A DNA stretch of 64,000 bases from Sporosarcina jeotgali (GTDB lineage: Bacteria > Bacillota > Bacilli > Bacillales_A > Planococcaceae), in contig NZ_CP116341.1 of NCBI RefSeq assembly GCF_033304595.1, positions 663,001 through 727,000 of the forward strand. The letters run 5' to 3'. The translations under genes were made by a program, and so were the position numbers. The notes under the pieces were generated by a model. It made no database searches. It was given only the letters and a program-made list of their open reading frames with translations, and had not been told where the DNA came from. The stretch's first letter is position 1, and each line of letters starts with the position of its first letter. Positions 56,743 through 64,000 of the stretch are shown here, in pieces.

Positions 56743-56940
56743 CGGTGTTGATTATTGCAAAGATATGCTCCCAACGCTTTGCTTTTGCTCGCAAAAGCCG
56801 TCCTGCGCTACGTCCTGCGCTACAGACGGACGCGGGCCTGCAGGATACAGGTCATGCAACCGTTGCCGCACGACGCGGCGAACTTAGGTTGTTTCCATTT
56901 GAATTCCGCAGGAGTCGCCGTCTTTCGCTTCAATCAACGG
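56743..56940. repeat. Diverged copy of the GC-rich dispersed repeat
   Basis: It starts CGGTGTTGATT and ends GAGTCGCCGTCTTTCGCTTC then AATCAACGG, the same ends as the element at 36011-36144, with a longer and different interior (about 198 bp). The interior includes a direct repeat of TCCTGCGCTAC. No coding capacity with a ribosome site. Confidence 0.7.
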
Positions 56941-56999
56941 TGTGTCTGTAAATAGAATGTCATTGTTTGAACTGGGAATAAAAAGATAGTGAGAAGTAG

Positions 57000-57350
57000 T
57001 TAAAAACGATACTGTGTCAAAATGTTTTCCAGTTTGAGTGCAAGTCCGAGGCTTCCTTTTACTTTTAGTTTGCCCATCATGAAGGCGGTGGTGGTGTTTA
57101 ACTTGCCTGCGAGTAATTTATAGAAGTCCTCGACTTTCATGGTTAACGTACAATCCGCGATGTCGGTTTCTTTTGCTGTGACGCTGGCTTGGTTGTCTGC
57201 GAACGTTAACACGTAATTCCCCGCTTCATTCCCCGATAAATTAAAACCATAACTCACATTCAATCCTTGAATCGGTGCGGAATTGTCGTTCAGCTGCCGC
57301 TCGATTTCTTCCCATGTCTGTTGAAGATCCTTTTCATGTTCAATCACCAA
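57000..57350 (-). CDS. SCP2 sterol-binding domain protein
   Basis: A 116-residue single-domain SCP2 protein, a small soluble lipid-binding fold. The typical end of the domain is visible: DCTLTMKVEDFYKLLAGKLN, then FMMGKLKVKGSLGLALKLENIL. The TTG at 57350 is chosen because GGAGG lies exactly 8 nt upstream; the ATG at 57380 overlaps the palindromic operator (57368-57385) and has no ribosome site. Members bind fatty acyl-CoA or other lipids. The FadR-like operator in the leader fits a role in fatty acid handling. Confidence 0.87.
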   Translation of the reverse strand: MVIEHEKDLQQTWEEIERQLNDNSAPIQGLNVSYGFNLSGNEAGNYVLTFADNQASVTAKETDIADCTLTMKVEDFYKLLAGKLNTTTAFMMGKLKVKGSLGLALKLENILTQYRF

Positions 57351-57367
57351 TTTTCCAACCTCCAAAA

Positions 57368-57385
57368 AGTGAATAGTCATTCACT
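57368..57385. promoter_or_regulatory. FadR-like (TetR-type) operator upstream of the SCP2 gene
   Basis: Perfect palindrome AGTGAAT-N4-ATTCACT. The minus strand TGAATGACTATTCA matches the first 14 positions of the Bacillus FadR box (TGAATGAMTANTCATTCA). It lies between a TATACT -10-like element and the ribosome site. Confidence 0.6.
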
Positions 57386-57560
57386 ATTAGTATAGCAAAC
57401 TAGTAGGGTTAAAAGAACAGATTTTACAGAAAACTTTGAAGGGAAAGTACTTCTTTTGTCGAATTATAGTTATAGATGAACAGATAGTGAAAACCATCAT
57501 AAAAGCACGTTTGATACCGATAAAGACAGTAGATAGAGCCTTTTGAGGAGGTGCTTGTGC

Positions 57561-59453
57561 ATGAACAGATCAAAGAAAGAGTTAACGGAGTTTATAGCAA
57601 GAATGCAAGAACAGCAACATCAGCTGTTTAAACAAGCGAAGCAGCTGGAGCTCACCCCGGAATCCATGAGAGATGTCCTTTATGAACTTTGTGAAAATAT
57701 AGCAGGGATTATGCAGGCGGATCGTGTGAGTATCTGGTTATTCAATGATGACAAAACCACGCTTACTGAGCATCTGACATTTACAGCGAATTCCGTATCG
57801 ATTCCTGTCATTCGGCAACTCGATGCAGTCCATGCGAAGCCTTATTTTGAAGCTATTGTGAATCAACGAGTGAATTCGTTTTCAGATATCGCGAAAAGTG
57901 AGGCGCTTCAATCACTTCCGGTCAATTATTTCAAGGGAAGCCCGATTACATCTTTACTGGATGCTTCTATTATTATGAGCCGGGGAATTGGCGGGATTCT
58001 TTGCTGTGAAACGGTAGAAAGACGCAACTGGTCCAAACTGGATGAAGTATTCATGGCTGCGATTGCGGATATGCTGTCATTCGTGTTCGATCGAATGAAT
58101 CGATTGGAGATGGAAGACCGAGTTCATGATTTAGCCTATACGGATTTATTGACAGGCATCGACAACGAAAATGCTTTCATTGAAAAAGTGAATGATAAAA
58201 TACATAAAGCTGGTAATGAACTCTATGGAGCATTTTTATATATGAAGGTGGACCAATTTACGTCGATACAAAGTGTTCTCGGTCCTGAAGGCACGAAAAT
58301 CTCGTTGAAAAAAGTGGCAGATCGACTTGGTGCGTTATTTCCTAAAGGCTCAATTTTTGCCAGGATTGCATTTGATCATTTCATCATATTTACAGAACAT
58401 CATAATAACAAAGAGAAAAATGGAAATGACATGGAGCATATTCTTTCAGAGATGCGAAAGCCGATTATAATTAAGAGACAAGAACTTTTTTTGACATTCA
58501 GTTATGGCGTCTCTTTTTATCCGGATCACGTAAACGATGCATACGAGGGGATTCAGGCAGCGAAAATTGCACTGGATTCTTCTCAAAAACTGGGCAATCG
58601 AAAAACTCGTGCAATCTATGACCCTCATATGTATGAGCAGTGGGAAGAGGAAATGCATTCTGAGATGAATTTCGGAAAAGGGTTAGACATGAATGAGTTT
58701 CGTCTATTTTATCAGCCGCAAGTTGAAAGCTTGACGCATAAAGTGACGGGTGTCGAGGCACTCATACGATGGCAGCATCCAGAGAAAGGACTTCTGATGC
58801 CTGGAGCGTTTATCGATATCGCAGAGACTACGGGGTTTATCACACAAATCGGTGAGTGGGCAGTGAGTCAAGCCTGCCGGCAATTGAAAAGCTGGGAACA
58901 GCAAGGACTGGGATCCTTGACGATTTCCGTCAACATCTCCCCCAGACACTTTTTGCATTATTACTTCCCCGCATTTTTAAATAGCTGCATCGAGGAATAT
59001 AATATTAACCCTGCAAATCTGATCATTGAAATTACCGAAAATGTTGCTATCGAAGATTCAAAGGTCGTAGAACTGCAAATTCAAAAAGTCCAAGAAATGG
59101 GCTTTCCGATATCCATTGATGACTTTGGAACAGGGTATTCCGCGTTCATTTACTTGCAGCGTTTTTCAATTCAGGAAGTGAAAATTGATCGGCAGTTTGT
59201 TTCAAAGATTGAAACCGATGTTAAGAGCCGTGCGATTGTCCGCGCGATTTTAACGCTTGCGAAGAGCCTGCATATGCATACAGTAGCTGAAGGGGTAGAA
59301 ACCATCGGGCAGTTGAAACGACTGGAAGAGCTGGGATGTTTTGAAATTCAAGGGTACTATTTCAGTAAGCCGGTTCCGATAGAAGAGTTGAACAGCTGGC
59401 TTCTCGCGTCCCCTCGATTTCCATTTTTATATCTGCCTATTGAGACTGCGTAA
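57561..59453 (+). CDS. GAF - degenerate GGDEF - EAL protein (probable c-di-GMP phosphodiesterase)
   Basis: A 630-residue soluble protein. A GAF domain (about 25-185), a GGDEF-like domain (about 190-350) whose signature site reads AFDHF near residue 270 and so should be inactive as a cyclase, and an EAL domain (about 385-620) with EALIRW near 398, SVNIS, ITEN, DDFGTGYSA, KIDRQF, AEGVET and IQGYYFSKP, all catalytic positions kept. A phosphodiesterase with regulatory GGDEF domain is the likely role. The ATG at 57561 follows GAGGAGGTG by 7 nt; the in-frame upstream TTG/ATG context is worse. It is monocistronic with a very strong hairpin at its end. Confidence 0.93.
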   Translation: MNRSKKELTEFIARMQEQQHQLFKQAKQLELTPESMRDVLYELCENIAGIMQADRVSIWLFNDDKTTLTEHLTFTANSVSIPVIRQLDAVHAKPYFEAIVNQRVNSFSDIAKSEALQSLPVNYFKGSPITSLLDASIIMSRGIGGILCCETVERRNWSKLDEVFMAAIADMLSFVFDRMNRLEMEDRVHDLAYTDLLTGIDNENAFIEKVNDKIHKAGNELYGAFLYMKVDQFTSIQSVLGPEGTKISLKKVADRLGALFPKGSIFARIAFDHFIIFTEHHNNKEKNGNDMEHILSEMRKPIIIKRQELFLTFSYGVSFYPDHVNDAYEGIQAAKIALDSSQKLGNRKTRAIYDPHMYEQWEEEMHSEMNFGKGLDMNEFRLFYQPQVESLTHKVTGVEALIRWQHPEKGLLMPGAFIDIAETTGFITQIGEWAVSQACRQLKSWEQQGLGSLTISVNISPRHFLHYYFPAFLNSCIEEYNINPANLIIEITENVAIEDSKVVELQIQKVQEMGFPISIDDFGTGYSAFIYLQRFSIQEVKIDRQFVSKIETDVKSRAIVRAILTLAKSLHMHTVAEGVETIGQLKRLEELGCFEIQGYYFSKPVPIEELNSWLLASPRFPFLYLPIETA

Positions 59454-59456
59454 AAT

Positions 59457-59508
59457 GAAAACATCCGGACTTAGAGCGAAGTCGCTTTAAGTCCGGATGT
59501 TTTTTTAC
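59457..59508. terminator. Bidirectional terminator
   Basis: AACATCCGGACTTA paired with TAAGTCCGGATGTT and T-run, between convergent genes ending at 59453 and 59505. Confidence 0.93.
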
Positions 59509-61172
59509 ATTCTGCCAATCGGCCATTTGAACGGCACAGATCCTGGTGGAGAGTGTTTAATAATGTCAATCATCGGGATGGTATAAGCGAAAGCAATTAG
59601 TGCAATCGTAATACCAATCCATACATACCAGTTTTCAAGTATTTTCGGTGTTTTTTGTGCATCTTCATCTTCAGCAGCAATCGGGAATTCTTCGACGCCT
59701 CTTGGTGCAAAAAATGCAAGCTTAATGAAGATATATGTCATCAAGAGAATACCGATGAACAGGATGGTACCGCCGATTGCTTGTGCAAGCTGGTAACCGA
59801 TCCAAGTATCGACCTGTGCACCGCCAGCGTATTCAGAGTACGCAGAACGACGCGGACCGCCGAGGAGGCCTTGAATGTGCATCGCCGTTGACATGATTGT
59901 CATACCAACTGTCCAAATAATCGTTTGGATGATTCCGAGTTTGTTCAATTGCTTAGTTAAACGACGGCCCGTCAAGTGGGGCACAAGCCAGTAGGCAATC
60001 CCGAAGTATGTCAAAATAACGGTTGTTGCAATCGTTAAATGGAAGTGACCTGTAATCCAAATCGTATTGTGAACAAGTGCATTCATTTGGTGGGACGCGT
60101 TAATAATACCGCCGATACCACCCGGGATGAAGGCCGCCATACCGACAAATGGCGCGAAGAACCGTACATCGCCCCATGGCAGTTTCTTGAACCAGCCGAA
60201 GAGACTGCTGAAACCTTTTTTACGTCCTGTGATCTCGAAAGTCGCAAAAATCGAGAATGCGGTCATCAAGGAAGGGATAACAACCATCATGGTCAATACG
60301 ACTTGAATGAATTTCCAAGTAGGGTCAATTCCCGGCTCTGTCAGCTGGTGGTGGAACCCGACTGGAATCGAGAACATCAAGAGCAGGATGAATGCAAGAC
60401 GTGCGAGTGAATCACTGAATAGTTTTCCACCGATGATTTTCGGGATAATTGCATACCAGGCCATATAAGCAGGAAGCAGCCAGAAGTACACAAGCGGGTG
60501 ACCGAAGTACCAGAACAATGTACGGCTGACGAGCACGTTGATCGTTTCCGTGTATCCGAGTGACCAAGGGATGAATTGGACAACTACTGCAATCGCAACA
60601 CCAAGGGATGCGATGACCCACATGAGCATGTTAATGACAACCATAAACGCAAGAAGCGGGGATTTTTCACCTTTGTGCGCTTTTTTCCAGACATACAGCT
60701 GGCGGAAGTTTGTAAACGCGCCAACCCAGCTGCCGATAATGACAAGTGCCAGACCGATATAAAAGGCAGGGTGAGCTGCAAGCGGTGCATAGAATGTATA
60801 CAAAACGTTCGCTTCACCGACTAAGATTGTAACGGCAGCCATAATCGTACCGACCAGCATCATCCAGAAGGAGACCCAGCCGGCGTTCCGCTGTTTATCC
60901 GAAATTCCGACTGTTTTCCCCATAAGGGCAAACTGGAATCCTAAAATGAAGAAAGTTGTCAATACAAGTCCAAGAATCACTCCGTGAACCGTTAAAATCG
61001 TGTAGTAGTTAATGTTGAAAGGCAACGTGAATCTGCCAGAACGGACAAACGTCTGCAGAAGCCCCATAAGGCCGCCGACGAGTAATGAAACGAACGTGAC
61101 ATACATGAATGACATGTAGAGCCGTGCATCTTTTTTAGGGAATAAACGAAGATTATTTTCAGTTCCATCCAT
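59505..61172 (-). CDS. cbaA: B-family (ba3-type) cytochrome c oxidase subunit I
   Basis: A 555-residue haem-copper oxidase subunit with about 13 transmembrane helices. It shows the low-spin haem His in ILTVHGVILGLVL, the CuB/crosslink block WYFGHPLVYFWLLPAY (His and Tyr), the CuB His pair in VGFHHQLTEPG and the haem ligands in ITGHFHLTIA. It lacks the D-channel motif of A-family oxidases, as expected for the ba3 (B) family. It starts 2 bp after the subunit II stop. With subunit II and 2A it forms a high-affinity terminal oxidase. Confidence 0.95.
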   Translation of the reverse strand: MDGTENNLRLFPKKDARLYMSFMYVTFVSLLVGGLMGLLQTFVRSGRFTLPFNINYYTILTVHGVILGLVLTTFFILGFQFALMGKTVGISDKQRNAGWVSFWMMLVGTIMAAVTILVGEANVLYTFYAPLAAHPAFYIGLALVIIGSWVGAFTNFRQLYVWKKAHKGEKSPLLAFMVVINMLMWVIASLGVAIAVVVQFIPWSLGYTETINVLVSRTLFWYFGHPLVYFWLLPAYMAWYAIIPKIIGGKLFSDSLARLAFILLLMFSIPVGFHHQLTEPGIDPTWKFIQVVLTMMVVIPSLMTAFSIFATFEITGRKKGFSSLFGWFKKLPWGDVRFFAPFVGMAAFIPGGIGGIINASHQMNALVHNTIWITGHFHLTIATTVILTYFGIAYWLVPHLTGRRLTKQLNKLGIIQTIIWTVGMTIMSTAMHIQGLLGGPRRSAYSEYAGGAQVDTWIGYQLAQAIGGTILFIGILLMTYIFIKLAFFAPRGVEEFPIAAEDEDAQKTPKILENWYVWIGITIALIAFAYTIPMIDIIKHSPPGSVPFKWPIGRM

Positions 61173-61173
61173 A

Positions 61174-61674
61174 TTAATACACCTCTACCTTTCCAAACAT
61201 CTGGTGGTGACCGATGCCGCAATATTCGTTACAGACGATTGTGAACTCGCCTTTATTTTTCATAACCGCTTCGTACCGGCTAATGTGACCAGGTTCAACC
61301 ATCATGTTGACATTCGTTCCGGCAACTTGAAATCCGTGAACAACGTCTTTGGATGTAATTGTAAAGAGAACTGTGGATCCCTGTGGCACACGAATGGTCT
61401 TTACAGCCTTTTCGTCTTTATCCACGCCGAAATCGTAGTTGAATGCAGAAGCGACGATATTGACTTTATACTTACCGTCAGCAACTTCTGTCAGACCCAG
61501 GTTTTCAGGCTTGAAAGAATCATGTGCTTCCACGTTGTTCTGGTCAATCGTTTCCAAATGACTTTGAGGGTGAGTCCCTTTCCAAAATGCTGCAAATCCT
61601 ATAATTAAAAGAAAAATAACTAATGATGCCATACCAAACGTAAGCCAAACTTTCTCATACTTGTGCAGATGCAT
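61174..61674 (-). CDS. cbaB: ba3-type cytochrome c oxidase subunit II (CuA)
   Basis: A 166-residue subunit with one N-terminal membrane helix (about 13-35) and an outer cupredoxin domain. CuA ligands are the His in DVVHGFQVAG and the block CNEYCGIGHHQM (two Cys, Glu region, His, Met). There is no haem c domain, typical of the B family. GGAGG stands 9 nt before the ATG. It lies 24 bp after the 2A gene and 1 bp before subunit I. Confidence 0.95.
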   Translation of the reverse strand: MHLHKYEKVWLTFGMASLVIFLLIIGFAAFWKGTHPQSHLETIDQNNVEAHDSFKPENLGLTEVADGKYKVNIVASAFNYDFGVDKDEKAVKTIRVPQGSTVLFTITSKDVVHGFQVAGTNVNMMVEPGHISRYEAVMKNKGEFTIVCNEYCGIGHHQMFGKVEVY

Positions 61675-61698
61675 AACCTCTGCCTCCTTCTTCTCTCG

Positions 61699-61842
61699 TT
61701 ATCTTGAAATGAAAAGCCAATAAGCGCCGAACCATGCTCCTACCATCAGTACCCCGAGGATCATTACCATAATGAAGGTTCCTTTTAAGTTCGAAGATTC
61801 TTCTGATGAAGCGACTGCGTTACTTTTTTGCTTTTTTGCCAT
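61699..61842 (-). CDS. Cytochrome c oxidase subunit 2A-like small membrane protein
   Basis: A 47-residue protein with a polar N-terminus (AKKQKSNAVASSEES) and one membrane helix (about 22-45, GTFIMVMILGVLMVGAWFGAYW). ba3 oxidases have a one-helix subunit IIa, and its gene lies directly upstream of subunit II, as here. The ATG at 61842 has AAAGGCGG at about 9 nt; a much longer in-frame ORF from 62175 overlaps nagB and its promoter and is rejected. First gene of the oxidase operon. Confidence 0.88.
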   Translation of the reverse strand: MAKKQKSNAVASSEESSNLKGTFIMVMILGVLMVGAWFGAYWLFISR

Positions 61843-61923
61843 TTCAATCACCGCCTTTAAAAGCTGTTTTGTATGCTCTGTAAGAACTACTTTCATCATA
61901 TAAAATCTGAGAGATTTAAATAC

Positions 61924-61937
61924 TAGGGAAATCCCTA
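61924..61937. promoter_or_regulatory. Palindrome upstream of the ba3 oxidase operon, possible operator
   Basis: TAGGGA-AA-TCCCTA, 82 bp before the 2A gene's start and upstream of a TATGAT -10-like hexamer on the minus strand. The regulator is unknown. Confidence 0.45.
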
Positions 61938-62068
61938 ATACTTTAGTACGTGAGACGTATTTCACAAATTGTTCATAGTACCACCACATTTTAGACAAAA
62001 GCAAAAGTTGGAAAAATAGAAGCTTATGAAAGAGGAGATCGGGGAATAGAGTGAGGAAAGGGCTCCTG

Positions 62069-62097
62069 TTGACCGTAACAGTGGCACGCTTTACAAT
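62069..62097 (+). promoter_or_regulatory. SigA promoter of nagB
   Basis: TTGACC, 17 bp, TACAAT, ending 36 bp before the nagB start codon. Confidence 0.8.
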
Positions 62098-62133
62098 TAA
62101 TGAAGAACCCACATAGAAAGTTGGTATAAGTTT

Positions 62134-62835
62134 ATGAAAAACATTCAAACGATTGTTGTTGAAAGTAAAGAACAAGGTGCGGAAAAGATCGTTGAACTCG
62201 TACGTGAAGAACTAGAAGCAGGCAGCTTAAACGTTCTAGGACTTGCAACAGGAAGTACAATGGAGCCTGTCTATGAAAAAATGGTGGCATCTGATCTTGA
62301 TTTTACAAGTGTAACTGCGTTCAATCTTGACGAATATGTTGGGATCCCCGCAACACACAAAAACAGCTATGCGTATTACATGAACCATCTTTTATTCAAC
62401 GAAAAGCCATTTAAAGAGACGCATATCGAAAACGGCATGGCAGAAAATTTAGAAGAAGAATGTGTTCGTTATGAGACGCTGTTGAAAGAAAATCCGTTGG
62501 ATATCCAGTTGCTTGGAATCGGTGAGAATGGACATATCGCGTTTAACGAACCGGGTACATCACCAGAATCTGTTACGCACGTTGTCGAACTGACAGAGTC
62601 AACAATTGCGGTGAACAGCCAATACTTCACAGAAGATGAAACGATGCCTGTCACTGCGTTAACAATGGGAATTTCATCAATCATGCAAGCGAAAAAACTT
62701 ATCGTTGCAGCATTCGGCGAGAAAAAACGTGCAGCACTTGAAAAACTGTTCGCGGGCGAAGTGTCAACGGAATGGCCAGTGACCTATTTGCTGGATCACC
62801 CGAATGTAGTCGTCATTACTGATTTGAAGTTGTAA
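62134..62835 (+). CDS. nagB: Glucosamine-6-phosphate deaminase
   Basis: A 233-residue enzyme converting glucosamine-6-phosphate to fructose-6-phosphate and ammonia. It has the catalytic and phosphate-binding blocks GLATGSTMEPVYEKM, FNLDEYVGI and LGIGENGHIAFNEPG. The length fits the short Bacillus form that lacks the allosteric C-terminal tail. The ribosome site is weak (AGTTGG). There is no nagA or nagR beside it, so it stands alone with its own promoter and terminator, an unusual arrangement. Confidence 0.96.
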   Translation: MKNIQTIVVESKEQGAEKIVELVREELEAGSLNVLGLATGSTMEPVYEKMVASDLDFTSVTAFNLDEYVGIPATHKNSYAYYMNHLLFNEKPFKETHIENGMAENLEEECVRYETLLKENPLDIQLLGIGENGHIAFNEPGTSPESVTHVVELTESTIAVNSQYFTEDETMPVTALTMGISSIMQAKKLIVAAFGEKKRAALEKLFAGEVSTEWPVTYLLDHPNVVVITDLKL

Positions 62836-62852
62836 TAGAAGAAGATTTAGGG

Positions 62853-62880
62853 AAGGCTGTCCAAAAGGGCAGTCTTTTTT
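62853..62880 (+). terminator. Terminator of nagB
   Basis: AAGGCTGTCC and GGGCAGTCTT (one G-U pair) with a 4-nt loop, then T-run. Confidence 0.85.
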
Positions 62881-62915
62881 GTTGGGGAGTAATTTTGCAA
62901 TTGGAGGATGGAAGT

Positions 62916-63041
62916 TGTCCATCACTGGGAATGGTTTCTCCGACATATAGGGGTATTTCTTCATCACATAATGCTATTTCTCTGTCTCGGAACAAAAATT
63001 CTCCGACACGCCGACGAATTTCTCGAACACAGGACACAATT
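62916..63041. repeat. Second six-unit 21-bp repeat array
   Basis: Exactly six 21-bp units (126 bp), starting TGTCCATCAC, TCTCCGACAT, TCTTCATCAC, TCTCTGTCTC, TCTCCGACAC and TCTCGAACAC. Several units match the unit in the same position of the 24.8-kb arrays: second unit CGACATAT, third ATCACAT, last ACACAATT. Like that locus, it lies between the terminators of two convergent genes. Confidence 0.85.
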
Positions 63042-63079
63042 CCAATTCGTTAACGATACGCAAGGGACTCTATGAATAC

Positions 63080-63113
63080 AAAAATCCCCCGTACAACCTC
63101 AATTGTACGGGGG
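63080..63113 (-). terminator. Terminator of the S-layer assembly protein gene
   Basis: CCCCCGTACAA paired with TTGTACGGGGG with a 6-nt loop; the minus strand continues ATTTTTG. Confidence 0.92.
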
Positions 63114-63125
63114 AGAATCGATAAA

Positions 63126-64000
63126 TTATGCATTTTGCTGAGGAACACGGATGGTCCAGCGAGAGAAATCCGGTTCTTCTTTAGAAACCATTTCAATTGG
63201 ATAAACAAAAGTCCATGGCTTCGTTGTATTTGCACTGACAGGAAGTGAACCGATATCGAACGAACCGCTCGCAACCACTTCACCTGTTGCGTCGATCAAT
63301 TCAAGCGGCAGCTTCTCGATATTAATTTGCTTGGAGTGACCGTTGCGGATGAAGACGGATGCAGCAATGCTTCCATCTTCTTGCTTTCCAACTTGGAATC
63401 CAGCGATGTTAACTTCACGCGGTTTCAACTTTGGCAGGTTCCCGACAACTTCTTCAAGTGCTGCTTTTTGCTCAGCTGGAAGGCTTGTCTCCCAAGACTC
63501 TTCTAGTTCTAGCTTGTGAGGCACCATAGACTGAACGTTGAACGCAAGTTTCCAGTTTTCTTTAGGCGGCTCTTCGACGAAGAGATTGTCTTTAGTGAAA
63601 ACGAATACCCAAGGACGTGCGCTGCGCGGAGCGATTTCCCCGAGCTCACTCAAATCGAATTGTTGAGATCCAAGAGTCTTTCCGTCTTCGTCCATTAGCA
63701 TTAATTCCACTTCACCAACAGTAATCGTTTGGTCTAATGATGAACGGAAAAATGCTTTGACCAAAAATTCACCTGTTGCCGGTTCAACGTCAATATCGAT
63801 TCCCGACAATGAAATTTGGTTTGGTTTCAGTGTTTCTAGTTCGTTTGCAAGAAAACGGAATACGTATTCCTGTTCTTGAGGCAATTCCCATGAAGGGTGA
63901 AGGGATAGCGCTGTTTCGATATCCTCGTCTCCAGCGGGGCCGCCTGTACCGGCCATTAGTTCTTCAGAACCGATTGTGCTGTCGCTGCCTGTTTTCTCGG
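63126..64000 (-). CDS. SLAP-domain accessory Sec/S-layer assembly protein (5' end cut by window edge)
   Basis: The frame is open to the right edge (at least 290 residues), so the ATG at 63956 is internal and the real start lies beyond 64000. Two SLAP-type domains are visible (about residues 30-140 and 150-276 counted from that ATG), each with a PNQISLSGIDIDVE / PREVNIAGFQVGKQ block, then RPWVFVF / KPWTFVY near the end. This pattern matches the accessory Sec system S-layer assembly proteins of Firmicutes. No membrane helix in the visible part. It implies an S-layer and perhaps a SecA2 system just outside the window. Confidence 0.82.
   Translation of the reverse strand, partial: EKTGSDSTIGSEELMAGTGGPAGDEDIETALSLHPSWELPQEQEYVFRFLANELETLKPNQISLSGIDIDVEPATGEFLVKAFFRSSLDQTITVGEVELMLMDEDGKTLGSQQFDLSELGEIAPRSARPWVFVFTKDNLFVEEPPKENWKLAFNVQSMVPHKLELEESWETSLPAEQKAALEEVVGNLPKLKPREVNIAGFQVGKQEDGSIAASVFIRNGHSKQINIEKLPLELIDATGEVVASGSFDIGSLPVSANTTKPWTFVYPIEMVSKEEPDFSRWTIRVPQQNA

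Noticed and set aside
57499..57525. SigD-like promoter (TAAA ... ACCGATAA) before the GAF-EAL gene
   Set aside because: The spacer is only 12 nt, where SigD promoters need about 15, and the first G of the -10 is missing.
60039..60410. Long plus-strand ORFs opposite the oxidase subunit I gene
   Set aside because: Shadow frames of a membrane-protein gene with charged, low-complexity products and no ribosome sites.
61699..62175. 158-residue minus-strand ORF across the nagB promoter
   Set aside because: Only its last 47 codons look real (oxidase subunit 2A-like, with a ribosome site). The upstream part overlaps the nagB start and the oxidase promoter region.

Overview
The window looks like a chromosomal segment of a spore-forming, low-to-moderate GC Gram-positive bacterium, most likely a member of the Planococcaceae (Sporosarcina-like). 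The signs are strong AGGAGG-type ribosome sites with many TTG and GTG starts, Rho-independent hairpins closing most transcription units, a T-box leader, a very short sda sporulation-checkpoint gene behind DnaA boxes, SLH and S-layer-assembly proteins, a B-family (ba3-type) cytochrome oxidase and the classic Bacillales ilv-leu gene order. The genus is an inference. No prophage, insertion sequence, CRISPR array, rRNA or tRNA was seen.

Layout. 0-3.4 kb: the end of a Na+/Ca2+ antiporter, oligoendopeptidase F and a small membrane protein. 3.4-10.3 kb: a cytoplasmic class A beta-lactamase-like hydrolase; an 1158-residue protein joining a beta-helix made of 45-46-residue double rungs to two tandem CbbX/SpoVK-type AAA+ ATPases; a NodB deacetylase; a YkyA-like lipoprotein. 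10.5-20.3 kb: an N-carbamoyl amino-acid hydrolase; a minus-strand set combining a GGDEF-EAL protein, a ThDP enzyme and a CMD protein; a YfmJ-like reductase; PepSY proteins; a broken secreted-protein gene. 20.4-31 kb: a DUF488 protein, a large secreted nuclease, an array of 21-bp repeats, an acyl-CoA dehydrogenase-like flavoprotein, an SLH-anchored nucleotidase, a chemoreceptor, then sda with its DnaA-box cluster.

31.6-43.3 kb holds branched-chain amino acid synthesis: ilvD on its own promoter, then a T-box leader followed by ilvB-ilvN-ilvC-leuA-leuB-leuC-leuD, then a class V aminotransferase. 43.4-50.3 kb is an accessory uptake cluster: ROK repressor, binding lipoprotein, ABC ATPase, fused permease and an argininosuccinate-lyase-like enzyme. 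This suggests import and cleavage of an N-substituted aspartate-type compound. 50.4-57.4 kb: a second chemoreceptor, an NlpC/P60-SLH wall hydrolase behind WalR-type boxes, a GT4 glycosyltransferase, an M20 amidohydrolase, an SDR and an SCP2 protein with a FadR-like operator. 57.5-64 kb: a GAF-(degenerate GGDEF)-EAL phosphodiesterase, the three-gene ba3 oxidase operon, nagB, a second 21-bp repeat array and a partial S-layer assembly protein.

The points most worth a second look are the beta-helix/double-AAA+ protein, the six-unit 21-bp repeat element found twice between convergent terminators, the lyase-transport cluster, and the sda/DnaA-box locus.
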